Positions 16,207 to 24,950 of a DNA stretch of 64,000 bases are shown in pieces. Below the pieces are notes generated by a model. It did no database searches. It was not told where the DNA came from and saw nothing but the letters and a program-made list of their open reading frames with translations. Numbering within the stretch: position 1 is the stretch's first letter; each line of letters opens with the position of its first letter. The stretch comes from Azoarcus sp. DD4 (GTDB lineage: Bacteria > Pseudomonadota > Gammaproteobacteria > Burkholderiales > Rhodocyclaceae), in NCBI RefSeq assembly GCF_006496635.1, contig NZ_CP022958.1, positions 496,001 through 560,000 on the forward strand, read 5' to 3'. The translations under genes and the position numbers were made by a program.

Positions 16207-16330
16207 GATCGGGCCTGCATCTGGTCCGGTCGCCGCTGGTTTGCTTCTGTAGTCTTGATACTCTCTTCGATGTTTCCCGCCCGATTCCTTGTGACACAAT
16301 TGCTTCCGATTCATCGACGACGGGGCGGTC

Positions 16331-16780
16331 ATGAGCGAGACTCGGAATGCGAGGAGAAGGGTAAGGCGCGCTGTTGATCGGCGCCGTGGCTTCACCCTGC
16401 TCGAACTCCTGGTTGTAATGGTCATCATTGGCCTGCTCGCGGGCTACGTCGGCCCGCGATTTTTTTCCCAGATCGGCAAATCCGAAGTAAAAACGGCGCG
16501 GGCGCAGATCGATGCGTTTGAAAAGGCGCTGGATCAATACCGGCTCGACGTCGGCCGCTACCCCACCAGCGAACAGGGCCTGCAGGCGCTGATGGAGGCG
16601 CCGGCCGGGACGACGCGCTGGACCGGCCCATACCTGAAGAAGGCCGTGCCGGCCGATCCCTGGGGCCAGCCTTACCAGTATCGGCAACCGGGGGAGCATG
16701 GCGAGTTCGACATCCTGTCCTGGGGGGCGGATGGCAAACCGGGTGGAGAGGGGACGGACGCCGATATCGGCAACTGGTGA
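16331..16780 (+). CDS. gspG: Type II secretion major pseudopilin GspG
   Basis: 149 aa. A short basic leader ends at the prepilin peptidase site RRG|FTLLELLVVMVIIG with Glu5, followed by the N-terminal helix. The globular part carries the GspG-specific ALDQYRLDVGRYPTSEQGLQAL and the C-terminal calcium-loop region (YRQPGEHGEFDILSWGADGKPGG). It polymerises into the pseudopilus that pushes exoproteins through the secretin. This is the first gene of a ten-gene run to 25467 with overlaps or very short gaps throughout. Prepilin peptidase must be encoded elsewhere. Confidence 0.95.
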   Translation: MSETRNARRRVRRAVDRRRGFTLLELLVVMVIIGLLAGYVGPRFFSQIGKSEVKTARAQIDAFEKALDQYRLDVGRYPTSEQGLQALMEAPAGTTRWTGPYLKKAVPADPWGQPYQYRQPGEHGEFDILSWGADGKPGGEGTDADIGNW

Positions 16781-16798
16781 CAGGCCGGGGGGAGGCTG

Positions 16799-17974
16799 AT
16801 GCGCTATCGCGTGAAAGCCGTGGGCACGGATGCGGCAGTAGTCGAAACCGAGTTCGATGCGGACAGCGAGGCCGAAGCCAGGGCGCTTGCGGCTGCGCGC
16901 GGCCTCGCGGTGCTGTCCTTGCGGCGGGCCGGTATCACCCCCGCGCGCTCGCGTTTTCCGCTGATGCTGTTCAATCAGGAGCTGCTGGCCCTGCTGCGTG
17001 CCGGCATTCCGCTGGCCGAGGCCCTTTCGGCCCTGACCGAAAAGGAGAACCGCCAGGCGGTGCGGGTGATCATCGCCGACATGCGGACCGCGCTGAATGA
17101 AGGGCGAACGCTGTCGAGTGCGCTCGAGGCGGCGCCTCACGCTTTCCCGAATCTCTACGTGGCGATGATCCGTGCGGCCGAGCGGACCAGCGATCTCGAG
17201 CATGCCCTGGCGCGCTACATCGCCTATCGGCAGCAGCTGGACGAGTTGCGCGGCAAGCTGCTCAGCGCGGCGATCTACCCCAGCTTGCTGATCTGTGTCG
17301 GCGGCCTGGTGGTGCTGTTCCTGCTCGGCTACGTCGTACCGCGTTTTTCCCATATCTACGAGGATGTCGGCGGCGATCTGCCGTGGCTGTCGCAGCTCCT
17401 GATCGATTGGGGACGGCTGGTCGAGGGCAATGCGATCGCGTTGGCCATGGCCTTGCTGGTGGTGGGTGTGCTGGTGGGGGCGGCGGTGCGCAGCCCGGTC
17501 GTCTGGAGCGCGGTCGGCCGGCGCTTGTGGCGCATGCCGATGATCGGTTCGCGATTGCGGGGCTTCCAGCTGGCGCGCTTCTACCGGACGCTGGGCATGT
17601 TGCTGTCCGGCGGGATACCGGTGGTGACCGCCCTGGGCATGGTGGGCGGGCTGCTTGCGCCGACCCTGCGCAGCGGCCTGGCTGCCGCGATCGAGCGCAT
17701 CCGCGAAGGCCGCGGCTTTACCGTCACGTTGGTGGAGGAAGGGCTGGCGACGCCGGTGGCCCGCCACATGCTGACCATAGGCGAGCGTGCCGGCAACCTG
17801 GGCGAGATGCTCACCCGCGCGGCGGAATTCCACGAAGAAGCCACCGCCCGCGAAGTCGAATGGCTGACGCGCCTGTTTGGCCCGCTGCTGATGCTGCTGA
17901 TCGGCGGCGCCATCGGCCTGATCGTGGTGCTGATGTATCTGCCCATCTTCCAGCTTGCGGAGAGCGTAGGGTGA
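16799..17974 (+). CDS. gspF: Type II secretion inner-membrane platform protein GspF
   Basis: 391 aa from ATG 16799 with GGAGG at 5 nt. The N-terminal cytoplasmic part is followed by two T2SSF repeats, each with a hydrophobic segment (LLICVGGLVVLFLLGYVVP; LALAMALLVVGVLVG) and a last helix LLMLLIGGAIGLIVVLMYLP. It forms the platform that couples the GspE ATPase to pseudopilus assembly. The stop overlaps the gspE start as GTGA. Confidence 0.93.
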   Translation: MRYRVKAVGTDAAVVETEFDADSEAEARALAAARGLAVLSLRRAGITPARSRFPLMLFNQELLALLRAGIPLAEALSALTEKENRQAVRVIIADMRTALNEGRTLSSALEAAPHAFPNLYVAMIRAAERTSDLEHALARYIAYRQQLDELRGKLLSAAIYPSLLICVGGLVVLFLLGYVVPRFSHIYEDVGGDLPWLSQLLIDWGRLVEGNAIALAMALLVVGVLVGAAVRSPVVWSAVGRRLWRMPMIGSRLRGFQLARFYRTLGMLLSGGIPVVTALGMVGGLLAPTLRSGLAAAIERIREGRGFTVTLVEEGLATPVARHMLTIGERAGNLGEMLTRAAEFHEEATAREVEWLTRLFGPLLMLLIGGAIGLIVVLMYLPIFQLAESVG

Positions 17975-19539
17975 GCGCGGCCAGCGATACCGGCATCGAC
18001 GTCCGCCCGCCTGCGGCAGCGTTGCGGCGGCTGGATGCGGAGGGCCTGAGTGCCCTGGCGCCCGACTTCGAGGTCATCCCCTTCGACGCCGCCCTGCAGC
18101 GCGAATGCGTGGCCCTGCGCGATGCCGGCGGCGGCCTGGTGATCGCGGTAGTCGATCCTTCCGATCGCGACCTGCTCGATGGCCTCGGTGCGCGCCTGGA
18201 CGAGGCCTACGAGCTGGTACTGGCCACGCACGAGGCGCTCGCGACCTGCTTGGCCGGTTACGAGGACGAAGTGCGCCGCGCGGTCGGCCTGGTCGAGGAG
18301 CGGGGTGCCGGCGGTGGTGACGAAGGCGCCGAGGATCTGTCGCTGCGCCGCATCAGCGCCGACGTCAGCCCGGTGGTGAAGCTGGTCAACTCGACCCTCT
18401 ACGATGCGCTCAAGCAGGGCGCGAGCGACATCCACCTGGAGTCGGTGCCGGGCGGGCTGGAGATCAAGTACCGCATCGACGGGGTGTTGTCGCGCGTCGG
18501 CGGGGCGGCTGGCAGCGACCTCGCCGAGCAGGCGATCTCGCGCATCAAGGTGATGGCCGAGCTCGACATCGCCGAGCGGCGGGTGCCGCAGGACGGGCGC
18601 TTCAAGGCCCAGACCGGGGGCCGCGACATCGATTTCCGCGTCTCCATCATGCCCAGCATCCACGGCGAGGACGCGGTACTGCGGGTGCTCGACAAGGAAC
18701 ATCTCAGCCGCGAAATCAGCGGCCTCACGCTGGAGTCGCTCGGTTTCATGCCAGCCACCCGGGCCGAGCTGCGTCGCCTCGCCACCGAGCCTTACGGCAT
18801 GCTGCTGGTCACCGGTCCGACCGGAAGCGGCAAGACCACCACCCTGTATGCCATGGTGAGCGAAACCAACCGCGGGCTGGACAAGATCGTCACCATCGAG
18901 GATCCGGTGGAGTACCAGCTGCCCGGCGTGCTGCAGATCCCGGTGAACGAGAAGAAGGGGCTCACCTTCGCCCGCGGGCTGCGCTCCATCCTGCGCCACG
19001 ACCCGGACAAGATCATGGTCGGCGAGATCCGCGACGGCGAGACCGCCGAAATTGCGGTGCAGGCCGCGCTCACCGGCCACCTGGTGTTCACCACCGTGCA
19101 TGCCAACAACGTGTTCGACGTCATCGGCCGCTTCATGCACATGGGCATCGATCCCTACAACCTGGTCGCCGCGCTCAACGGCGTGGTGGCGCAGCGGCTG
19201 GTGCGCCTGAACTGCCCGGATTGCAGCGAACGGATCAGCCCCGATCCCGCAGTGATCGAGGAATCGCGGCTGGGCGACACCGGCGGTTTCGTGTTTCGTG
19301 CCGGGCGCGGCTGCGAGCACTGCCGCGGATCCGGCTACCGCGGCCGGCGCGCGGTGGCCGAGGTGCTGGCGATCGACGACGAGCTGCGCGACCTGATCAT
19401 CGCGCGCGCCCCGGTGCGCAGCGTGCGCGATGCCGCGCGCCGGCACGGTTTCCGCGAGCTGCGCGCAGCCATGATGGAGCTGGTTGCGGCCGGACAGACC
19501 ACGCTGGAGGAACTCAATCGTGTCACCCGCCACGGCTGA
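17971..19539 (+). CDS. gspE: Type II secretion/type IV pilus ATPase GspE
   Basis: 522 aa from GTG 17971, which overlaps the gspF stop. The N-terminal N1-like domain is divergent. The core has SDIHLESVPGGLEIKYRIDG, Walker A GPTGSGKTTTLY, Asp box TIEDPVEYQL, Walker B and His box LTGHLVFTTVHAN. A zinc tetracysteine is split between CPDC and CEHC. It hydrolyses ATP to drive pseudopilus extension. It overlaps the next gene by 20 bp. Confidence 0.95.
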   Translation: MSAASDTGIDVRPPAAALRRLDAEGLSALAPDFEVIPFDAALQRECVALRDAGGGLVIAVVDPSDRDLLDGLGARLDEAYELVLATHEALATCLAGYEDEVRRAVGLVEERGAGGGDEGAEDLSLRRISADVSPVVKLVNSTLYDALKQGASDIHLESVPGGLEIKYRIDGVLSRVGGAAGSDLAEQAISRIKVMAELDIAERRVPQDGRFKAQTGGRDIDFRVSIMPSIHGEDAVLRVLDKEHLSREISGLTLESLGFMPATRAELRRLATEPYGMLLVTGPTGSGKTTTLYAMVSETNRGLDKIVTIEDPVEYQLPGVLQIPVNEKKGLTFARGLRSILRHDPDKIMVGEIRDGETAEIAVQAALTGHLVFTTVHANNVFDVIGRFMHMGIDPYNLVAALNGVVAQRLVRLNCPDCSERISPDPAVIEESRLGDTGGFVFRAGRGCEHCRGSGYRGRRAVAEVLAIDDELRDLIIARAPVRSVRDAARRHGFRELRAAMMELVAAGQTTLEELNRVTRHG

Positions 19540-20257
19540 GGTCCTGCTGCGCCTCGAACCCGCCGCATGGCGCCTGCGCGGGCCGGCGGGCGAGCTGCTG
19601 GTGGCGCTGGACGGGGCGCCGGTCGAAGCCCTGGCCCGGTTCGACGGCGCGGCGACCCGCGGTGCCGGGCGTCTGAAGGTCGTCCTCGGCGACGGCGTCC
19701 TGCGTTATCTCGCGCTGCGCTGGCCGGACAAGGTGGTCCGTGCGGCCGAGCGCCGCGCCTGGCTGCTGCATCGCTTCCAGACCGTACACGGCGTGGCGGA
19801 GCCGGACTGGATGCTGGTGAGCGACCGCGACGCGGTCGGCGCCACCGCGCTGGCCTGCGCTGTGCCGCGCGCGCTGGTCGACGGGCTGCGCGCCTTTGCG
19901 GCTGCGCGCGGGCTGCGCCTGATCGCCATCGAGGGCGATTTCGTCGATGCCTACAACGCCGTGCAGGCCGGGCTGGACGAGGCGCGCGGCAACTATGGCC
20001 TGCTGGCGCTGGCTCGCGGAGGGCGGGTGACGGCGGGGCTGTGGCGCAAGGGCGAATGGCTGGCCCTACGCAGCCAGGCACATGGGCCGTCTGTTGCAAT
20101 GGAAGTGTGCCGCATGCTGGAAAGCTGGTTGTCCGACGCTGCGCCCGAGTCCGTCGAGCCGCGGGTGGAACCGGGCACCCTGTACGCCGTGGGCTTTGCA
20201 CCGCTGGTGCCGGCCGGATGGCGGGCATCCCGGCTGAAGGAGCCCGCATGCGCCTGA
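19520..20257 (+). CDS. PilM/GspL-like assembly protein
   Basis: 245 aa from GTG 19520, overlapping gspE. The best reading is a divergent actin-like cytoplasmic domain of the PilM/GspL type: position (between the ATPase and a PilN-like gene) and a pattern of alternating short strands such as DWMLVSDRDAVGATALACA and GLLALARGGRVTAGLW. It lacks the transmembrane helix and periplasmic domain of a full GspL, which the next gene supplies as a separate PilN-like protein. Assignment rests on context more than motifs. Confidence 0.6.
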   Translation: MSPATAEVLLRLEPAAWRLRGPAGELLVALDGAPVEALARFDGAATRGAGRLKVVLGDGVLRYLALRWPDKVVRAAERRAWLLHRFQTVHGVAEPDWMLVSDRDAVGATALACAVPRALVDGLRAFAAARGLRLIAIEGDFVDAYNAVQAGLDEARGNYGLLALARGGRVTAGLWRKGEWLALRSQAHGPSVAMEVCRMLESWLSDAAPESVEPRVEPGTLYAVGFAPLVPAGWRASRLKEPACA

Positions 20258-20784
20258 GACGCAATGCCCCCGCCGCGCTGGCGCTCGATCTGTCCGGAAA
20301 CCGCAGGCGGCCGGGTTGGTTGGGTTGGGTGCTGCTGGCGCTCGGGCTGCTGGTGCTGGCGCTGCAGCTGAAATCCCTGTTCGAAGCGCGTACCGACCTG
20401 GCCGAGCGCGCCGCTATTGTCGAACGCCTGCGCGCGCAGGCGCCTGCCGTCAGCGTGACGACGGCGGGGCAGGCCACCGATCCGCTGGCGGCCTCGAAAG
20501 TCGCGGCCCAGCTGCAGGCCGACTGGGCGGGCGTGTTCGGCGCGCTCGGCCAGGCGCCGGACGACGAGGTCGGGCTGCTCGAGGTGCAGATCGATGTCGC
20601 CCGCGGCAGCGTGCGCCTGCGCGGCCAGGCGCGTTCGCTCGAAGCCGCGTTCGCCTATGTCGAGGCCCTGGCGCTGAAGGGCGGGCTGCGGCAGGCGCAC
20701 GTCGACAGCCACCAGTGGGTCGAAGTCGGGACGATGACGGTGCTGGAATTTTCTGCATCCGCACGTTGGGGGGGCGGGTCGTGA
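20248..20784 (+). CDS. PilN-like inner-membrane assembly protein
   Basis: 178 aa from ATG 20248, overlapping the previous gene. A short basic tail precedes one transmembrane helix (GWLGWVLLALGLLVLALQ), then a coiled-coil (FEARTDLAERAAIVERLRAQ) and a ferredoxin-like periplasmic domain. The layout matches PilN or the membrane half of GspL. It would pair with the following PilO-like protein to bridge platform and secretin. The stop overlaps the next GTG start. Confidence 0.7.
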   Translation: MRLRRNAPAALALDLSGNRRRPGWLGWVLLALGLLVLALQLKSLFEARTDLAERAAIVERLRAQAPAVSVTTAGQATDPLAASKVAAQLQADWAGVFGALGQAPDDEVGLLEVQIDVARGSVRLRGQARSLEAAFAYVEALALKGGLRQAHVDSHQWVEVGTMTVLEFSASARWGGGS

Positions 20785-21323
20785 AGGCCGGAACAGTGCT
20801 CCGCGATCCGGTCCGGCGCGCCTGGCGACGTGCGGGCTGGGCCGGCTGGCTGGGCCTGGCCCTGTTGCTGCTCGCGCTGGCCATCGATCTGCTCGCAGTG
20901 CCTGCCATCGAACTGCGACGACAGGCTTTGAGCGCGGAACGGACGCGCCTGCTGCAGGGCAGCGAGACCGCCGGCGGTCTGGTCCTTCCCGCCGGGACGG
21001 CGGAGTTCTACGGCCACTTCCCGACGGTGCAGGACTTGCCGCAATTGCTGACGCGGCTGCATGCGATGGGCGACGAGCATGGGCTGGACCTCAGCCGCAG
21101 CGACTACCGCAGCGCGGACGAGCCCGGTACGCCGCTGGTGCGCGTTGCGCTGCATCTGCCGGTGCATGGCGAATTCGCCGCCATTTACGGATGGCTGGAC
21201 GAGGTGCTCCGCGCCATGCCGGCGGTGGGGCTGGAAGCGCTGTCGGTCCGCCGCAGCGATGCCGAGATCGCACCGGTCGACGCCGATCTGAGGCTGGTGG
21301 TGTTCGTGAGGCGTCAGCCATGA
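20781..21323 (+). CDS. PilO/GspM-like inner-membrane assembly protein
   Basis: 180 aa from GTG 20781 (GTGA overlap). One transmembrane helix (WAGWLGLALLLLALAIDLLA), a coiled-coil and a small alpha/beta domain with YGHFPTVQDLPQLLTRLHAMGDEHGL, the PilO-type core. It probably forms a heterodimer with the PilN-like protein. The stop overlaps the next gene as ATGA. Confidence 0.7.
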   Translation: MKAGTVLRDPVRRAWRRAGWAGWLGLALLLLALAIDLLAVPAIELRRQALSAERTRLLQGSETAGGLVLPAGTAEFYGHFPTVQDLPQLLTRLHAMGDEHGLDLSRSDYRSADEPGTPLVRVALHLPVHGEFAAIYGWLDEVLRAMPAVGLEALSVRRSDAEIAPVDADLRLVVFVRRQP

Positions 21324-21832
21324 AGCGCCGCCCCGTCATCCTGCTCGTCGCGCTGGCGGCGACGCTTGCCGCCACCTGGTGGGCCTCGCGCCTGGAGGAC
21401 GAGGGTGCAACGCAGGGGCCGGTGCAGCGAGCGGCCCGGTCGCTGCCTGCCGGGGCGGGCGGGCAGCCGGTGCTGCCGCAGGGCAAGCTGACGCTGGCCC
21501 GCGAAACCTGGCCGGCGCTTGCGGCCGATATCATGCGCCCCTACAGTTTTCGTCCCGAACTCCCGCAAGTGTCGACGCCGGCGGCGCCGTCTGCCGATGT
21601 GGAGGGGCCGCCGCCCTTGCCCTTCCGCTTTCTCGGTACCCTGGAAGAAAAGGGCCTGCAGTCGGTGGTGCTGATGGAGGGCCCTACGGTGCATGTCCTG
21701 CGTGTCGGCCAGGACGTCGACCAGCGCTATCGTGTAGAACGCATTACGCCGACGCAGATCCTGTTCACCTACATGCCGCTGCGCCAACGCCAATCGCTGG
21801 AGATTGCCCCGTCCTATGACCCCTCCCGCTGA
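21320..21832 (+). CDS. PilP/GspC-like secretin-linking protein
   Basis: 170 aa from ATG 21320. An N-terminal membrane anchor (VILLVALAATLAATWWAS) and a Pro-rich linker lead to a small beta domain (LPFRFLGTLEEKGLQSVVLMEGPTVHVLRVGQ) of the PilP/GspC homology-region type, which contacts the secretin N0 domain. It overlaps the secretin gene by 17 bp. Confidence 0.7.
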   Translation: MKRRPVILLVALAATLAATWWASRLEDEGATQGPVQRAARSLPAGAGGQPVLPQGKLTLARETWPALAADIMRPYSFRPELPQVSTPAAPSADVEGPPPLPFRFLGTLEEKGLQSVVLMEGPTVHVLRVGQDVDQRYRVERITPTQILFTYMPLRQRQSLEIAPSYDPSR

Positions 21833-24047
21833 AAACGCGCGCACCTGGGTGCCCCTCCTGCTGGCTGTCGCCTTGTCGGCCTGCGCGACCAATTCGTCGC
21901 TGGAGCAGAGTCGCGCCGATTTCGCCCGCGGCGACCGTCTCACCGCACTGCTGGCACTGGAGGACGCGGTCAAGCGCGAACCGCGCAACATCGAACTGCG
22001 CAGTTACTACCTGCGCCAGCGCGAACTGGTGACGGCCGAACAGCTGGCCCTGGCCGAGCAGGCCCGCGAGCGCGGCGAGTACGACCTGGCCGAAAAGCGC
22101 TACCACGCGCTGCGGCGGGTCGATCCCGGCGACGCGCGGGTGCGCGCGGGGCTCGATGCCATCGCCGCCGAGCATCGTCGCCAGGCGCGGCTGGCCGAGG
22201 GCGAGGTCGCGCTGGGAAGGGGCGATCTGGATGCCGCGGAGCATCGCGCGCGCTCGGTGCTGGCCGAGGCGCCGGCCAACCAGCGGGCGCAACGGTTGAT
22301 GCACGAGGTGGACGAACGCCGCCTGAAGGCGGGGCCGGCGGTGGCGCCGGGCGGCATGCTGGCGCGTACGGTCAGCCTGCAGTTCCGCGACGCACCGCTG
22401 CGGGCGGTGTTCGAGGCTTTGTCGACCGCGGTCGGGCTCAATTTCATCTTCGACAGCGAGGTCCGCACCGAGGCGCCGGTCAGCGTGTTCGTGCGCGATA
22501 CCCCGGTGGAGGAGGTGATCAGGCTGATCACCTGGACGCAGCAGCTGCAGCGCCGCCAGCTCAACGCGAACACGGTGCTGATCTTCCCGGCGACGCCCGC
22601 CAAGCAGCGCGAGTACCTGGAGCTGGTGTCGCGCAGCTTCTACCTTTCGCATGCCGACGCCAAGCAGGCGCAGGCCTTGCTGAAGCAGCTGGTGAAGACG
22701 CGCGACCTCTTCATCGACGAGAAGCTGAACCTGCTGGTGGTCAAGGACACGCCCGAGGCCGTGCGCCTGGCCGAACGGCTGTTGGCCTCGCTCGACGTCG
22801 CCGAGCCGGAGGTGATGCTGGAGGTCGAGGTGCTGGAGGTCAGCCGCAACAAGTTGCGTGACATCGGCCTGCAGTTCCCGGCGGAGATCGGATACGGCCT
22901 GCTCGATGGCACCGACGGCGGCGAACTGGCGGCGAGCAACATCAATCTCGAGCGCGGCAGCGCGCTGGTGCCCTATGTGTCCAACCCGGCCGCGGTCCTG
23001 CGGCTGCGCAGCGAGGACGACGACACCAGCCTGCTGGCGAACCCGCGCATCCGCGTGAAGAACCGTGCCGAGGCCAAGATCCACATCGGCGAAAAGCTGC
23101 CGGTGTTCACGACGACCTCGACCGCCAACGTTGGCGTCGCGGCCTCGGTCAGCTATCTCGATGTCGGTCTCAAGCTCGATGTGCAGCCCAGCGTCACGCT
23201 CGACGACGAGGTGGCGATCAAGGTGGGGCTGGAGGTCAGCAACATCGTGCGCGAGGTGACCGGCCCTGAGGGCTCGCTCGCCTACCAGCTCGGCACCCGC
23301 AGCGCGGCGACCACGCTGCGCCTGCGCAATGGCGAAACCCAGGTGCTGGCCGGGCTGATCAACGACGAGGAGCGCAGCAGCGCCTCGCGCCTGCCCGGGC
23401 TGGGCGATCTGCCGGTGGTCGGTCGCCTGTTCACCGCGGAGAGCAAGGAAGGCATCAAGACCGAGATCGTGCTGCTGATCACGCCGCGCATCGTGCGCAA
23501 CGTGGTGGCGCCGGTCACGTCGCGCGACAACCTGCCGTCCGGCACCGAGGCCATGGTGGGCGCCTCGCCCTTCACCTTGTCGCCGACGGCCGACAAAAGC
23601 CTGACGCTGCACGGCAGCGCATCGGGTGCTGCGCCGCGCCCGGCGGCCGGCCTGCTGCCGCCGCCGGAGGCCCTGCCTGCACCCGCCGCGCAGGTGCCGG
23701 CGGACGTGGCGGTCACGATGATCGCGCCGCCCAGCATCCAGGCGGGCAGCCTGCTCGATTTCCGGATCGAACTGCAGGGCAACGGCCGCCACGACGGCGG
23801 GACGATCGAGTTCGACTACGACGCCAGGCAGCTGGAGCCGGTGGGCTTTACCGCGTCCGGCGAGGGGCGCGGCGCACTTGCGGTGCCGGCAGGGCGTCTG
23901 CCGATCACGCTGCCGCTCAGCTTCCGCGCGCGGACCGATGCCAGCGGCAGCGCACGCGTGGCCATCAGCGGCGTGTCGCTCGAGGTCGGCGGTCAGCGTC
24001 AGCCGCTGGCCCTGACCGGCTCGGCGACGGTGGCGATCACGCAGTGA
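21816..24047 (+). CDS. Lipoprotein secretin with TPR-like N-terminus and cohesin-like C-terminus
   Basis: 743 aa from ATG 21816. A lipobox LSAC (Cys23) makes it an outer-membrane lipoprotein. Residues ~30-175 are helical TPR-like repeats, then N0 (LQFRDAPLRAVFEALSTAVGLNF) and N1-type domains. The secretin barrel ends with LRLRNGETQVLAGL, RLPGLGDLPVVGRLF and TEIVLLITPRIVRN. Residues ~630-743 add a beta-sandwich resembling a cohesin domain (QAGSLLDFRIELQGNG, GTIEFDYDARQLEPVGF). TPR plus cohesin is unlike classical GspD and resembles secretins of MSHA-like and Geobacter-type systems. It forms the outer-membrane gate. Confidence 0.88.
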   Translation: MTPPAENARTWVPLLLAVALSACATNSSLEQSRADFARGDRLTALLALEDAVKREPRNIELRSYYLRQRELVTAEQLALAEQARERGEYDLAEKRYHALRRVDPGDARVRAGLDAIAAEHRRQARLAEGEVALGRGDLDAAEHRARSVLAEAPANQRAQRLMHEVDERRLKAGPAVAPGGMLARTVSLQFRDAPLRAVFEALSTAVGLNFIFDSEVRTEAPVSVFVRDTPVEEVIRLITWTQQLQRRQLNANTVLIFPATPAKQREYLELVSRSFYLSHADAKQAQALLKQLVKTRDLFIDEKLNLLVVKDTPEAVRLAERLLASLDVAEPEVMLEVEVLEVSRNKLRDIGLQFPAEIGYGLLDGTDGGELAASNINLERGSALVPYVSNPAAVLRLRSEDDDTSLLANPRIRVKNRAEAKIHIGEKLPVFTTTSTANVGVAASVSYLDVGLKLDVQPSVTLDDEVAIKVGLEVSNIVREVTGPEGSLAYQLGTRSAATTLRLRNGETQVLAGLINDEERSSASRLPGLGDLPVVGRLFTAESKEGIKTEIVLLITPRIVRNVVAPVTSRDNLPSGTEAMVGASPFTLSPTADKSLTLHGSASGAAPRPAAGLLPPPEALPAPAAQVPADVAVTMIAPPSIQAGSLLDFRIELQGNGRHDGGTIEFDYDARQLEPVGFTASGEGRGALAVPAGRLPITLPLSFRARTDASGSARVAISGVSLEVGGQRQPLALTGSATVAITQ

Positions 24048-24532
24048 CGCCGATGGCGCGGCGATCCGTGCGTGGCTTCACGCTCATCGAGCTGATCATC
24101 ACGGTCGCCATCGTCGGCATCCTGGCGGCGGGAGCGATGCCGCTGGCGCAACTGGCAACGCAGCGCGCCAAGGAGTCGGAACTGCGCACCGGCCTGCGCC
24201 AGATCCGCAACGCGATCGACGCTTACAAGGCGGCCTACGACACTGGCCGGATAGAGCGCAAGCTCGGCGCGTCGGGTTATCCGCCCAGCCTGGGGGCGCT
24301 GGTGGACGGCGTTGCCGATGCCAGCGATCCGGAAGGGCGCCGCCTCTATTTCCTGCGCCGCCTGCCGCGCGACCCCTTTCATGCCGACGCCACGGTGCCG
24401 GCGGCGCAGACCTGGGGGCGGCGCAGCTACGCCAGTCCGCCCGAGGCGCCGCGCGAAGGCGTCGATGTGTTCGATGTCTACTCGCTGACGCCGGGCAGCG
24501 GGCTCAACGGCGTGCCCTATCGTGACTGGTGA
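24044..24532 (+). CDS. Type II secretion pseudopilin (GspG-like, second copy)
   Basis: 162 aa using GTG 24044, which overlaps the secretin stop as GTGA; ATG 24053 is an alternative. The prepilin site RG|FTLIELIITVAIVGILAAG has Glu5. The globular half has a G-type LRQIRNAIDAYKAAYDTGRI helix and ends in DVYSLTPGSGLNGVPYRDW. That ending (x-DW) is shared with the next gene and echoes GNW of GspG, suggesting paralogues. It is a likely minor pseudopilin. Confidence 0.85.
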   Translation: MTPMARRSVRGFTLIELIITVAIVGILAAGAMPLAQLATQRAKESELRTGLRQIRNAIDAYKAAYDTGRIERKLGASGYPPSLGALVDGVADASDPEGRRLYFLRRLPRDPFHADATVPAAQTWGRRSYASPPEAPREGVDVFDVYSLTPGSGLNGVPYRDW

Positions 24533-24548
24533 CAGGAGGAGAACAGCG

Positions 24549-24950
24549 GTGAACAGGGCGGACCGGTCGCTGCGCGCGCGGATCGCACGCGGCTTCACGC
24601 TGATCGAGTTGCTGGTGGTGATGGCGATCATCGCGACCCTGCTGTCGATCGCGGCGCCGCGCTATTTCGACCACCTGGACCGTGCGCGCGAGAATTCGCT
24701 GCACCAGTCGCTGGCGGTGATGCGCGACGCCATCGACAAGTTTCGCGCCGATACCGGGCGTTTCCCCGAAAATCTGCAGGAGCTGGTGAGCAAGCGTTAT
24801 CTGCGTGCGATGCCCAAGGACCCGATCACCGATCTCGCCACCAGCTGGCAGGAAGTGCCGCCGCCCGGCGGCCAGGAGACCGGCGTATGGGACGTGCGCA
24901 GTGGCGCCCCCGGCAACGGCCTGGACGGGACGGCCTATGCGGACTGGTAG
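24549..24950 (+). CDS. Type II secretion pseudopilin (GspG-like, third copy)
   Basis: 133 aa from GTG 24549, chosen because GGAGGAG lies 8-10 nt upstream; an earlier GTG at 24522 overlaps the preceding gene without such a site. Prepilin site RG|FTLIELLVVMAIIATLLS with Glu5, then LAVMRDAIDKFRADTGRFPENLQELV, a GspG-type region. It ends GLDGTAYADW, like the preceding pseudopilin. The next gene starts inside its last codons. Confidence 0.85.
   Translation: MNRADRSLRARIARGFTLIELLVVMAIIATLLSIAAPRYFDHLDRARENSLHQSLAVMRDAIDKFRADTGRFPENLQELVSKRYLRAMPKDPITDLATSWQEVPPPGGQETGVWDVRSGAPGNGLDGTAYADW

Noticed and set aside
16285..16310. A TTGTGACACAATTGC sequence before gspG resembling a sigma-54 promoter
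   Set aside because: The -24 position reads TG rather than GG, so the essential dinucleotide is missing.
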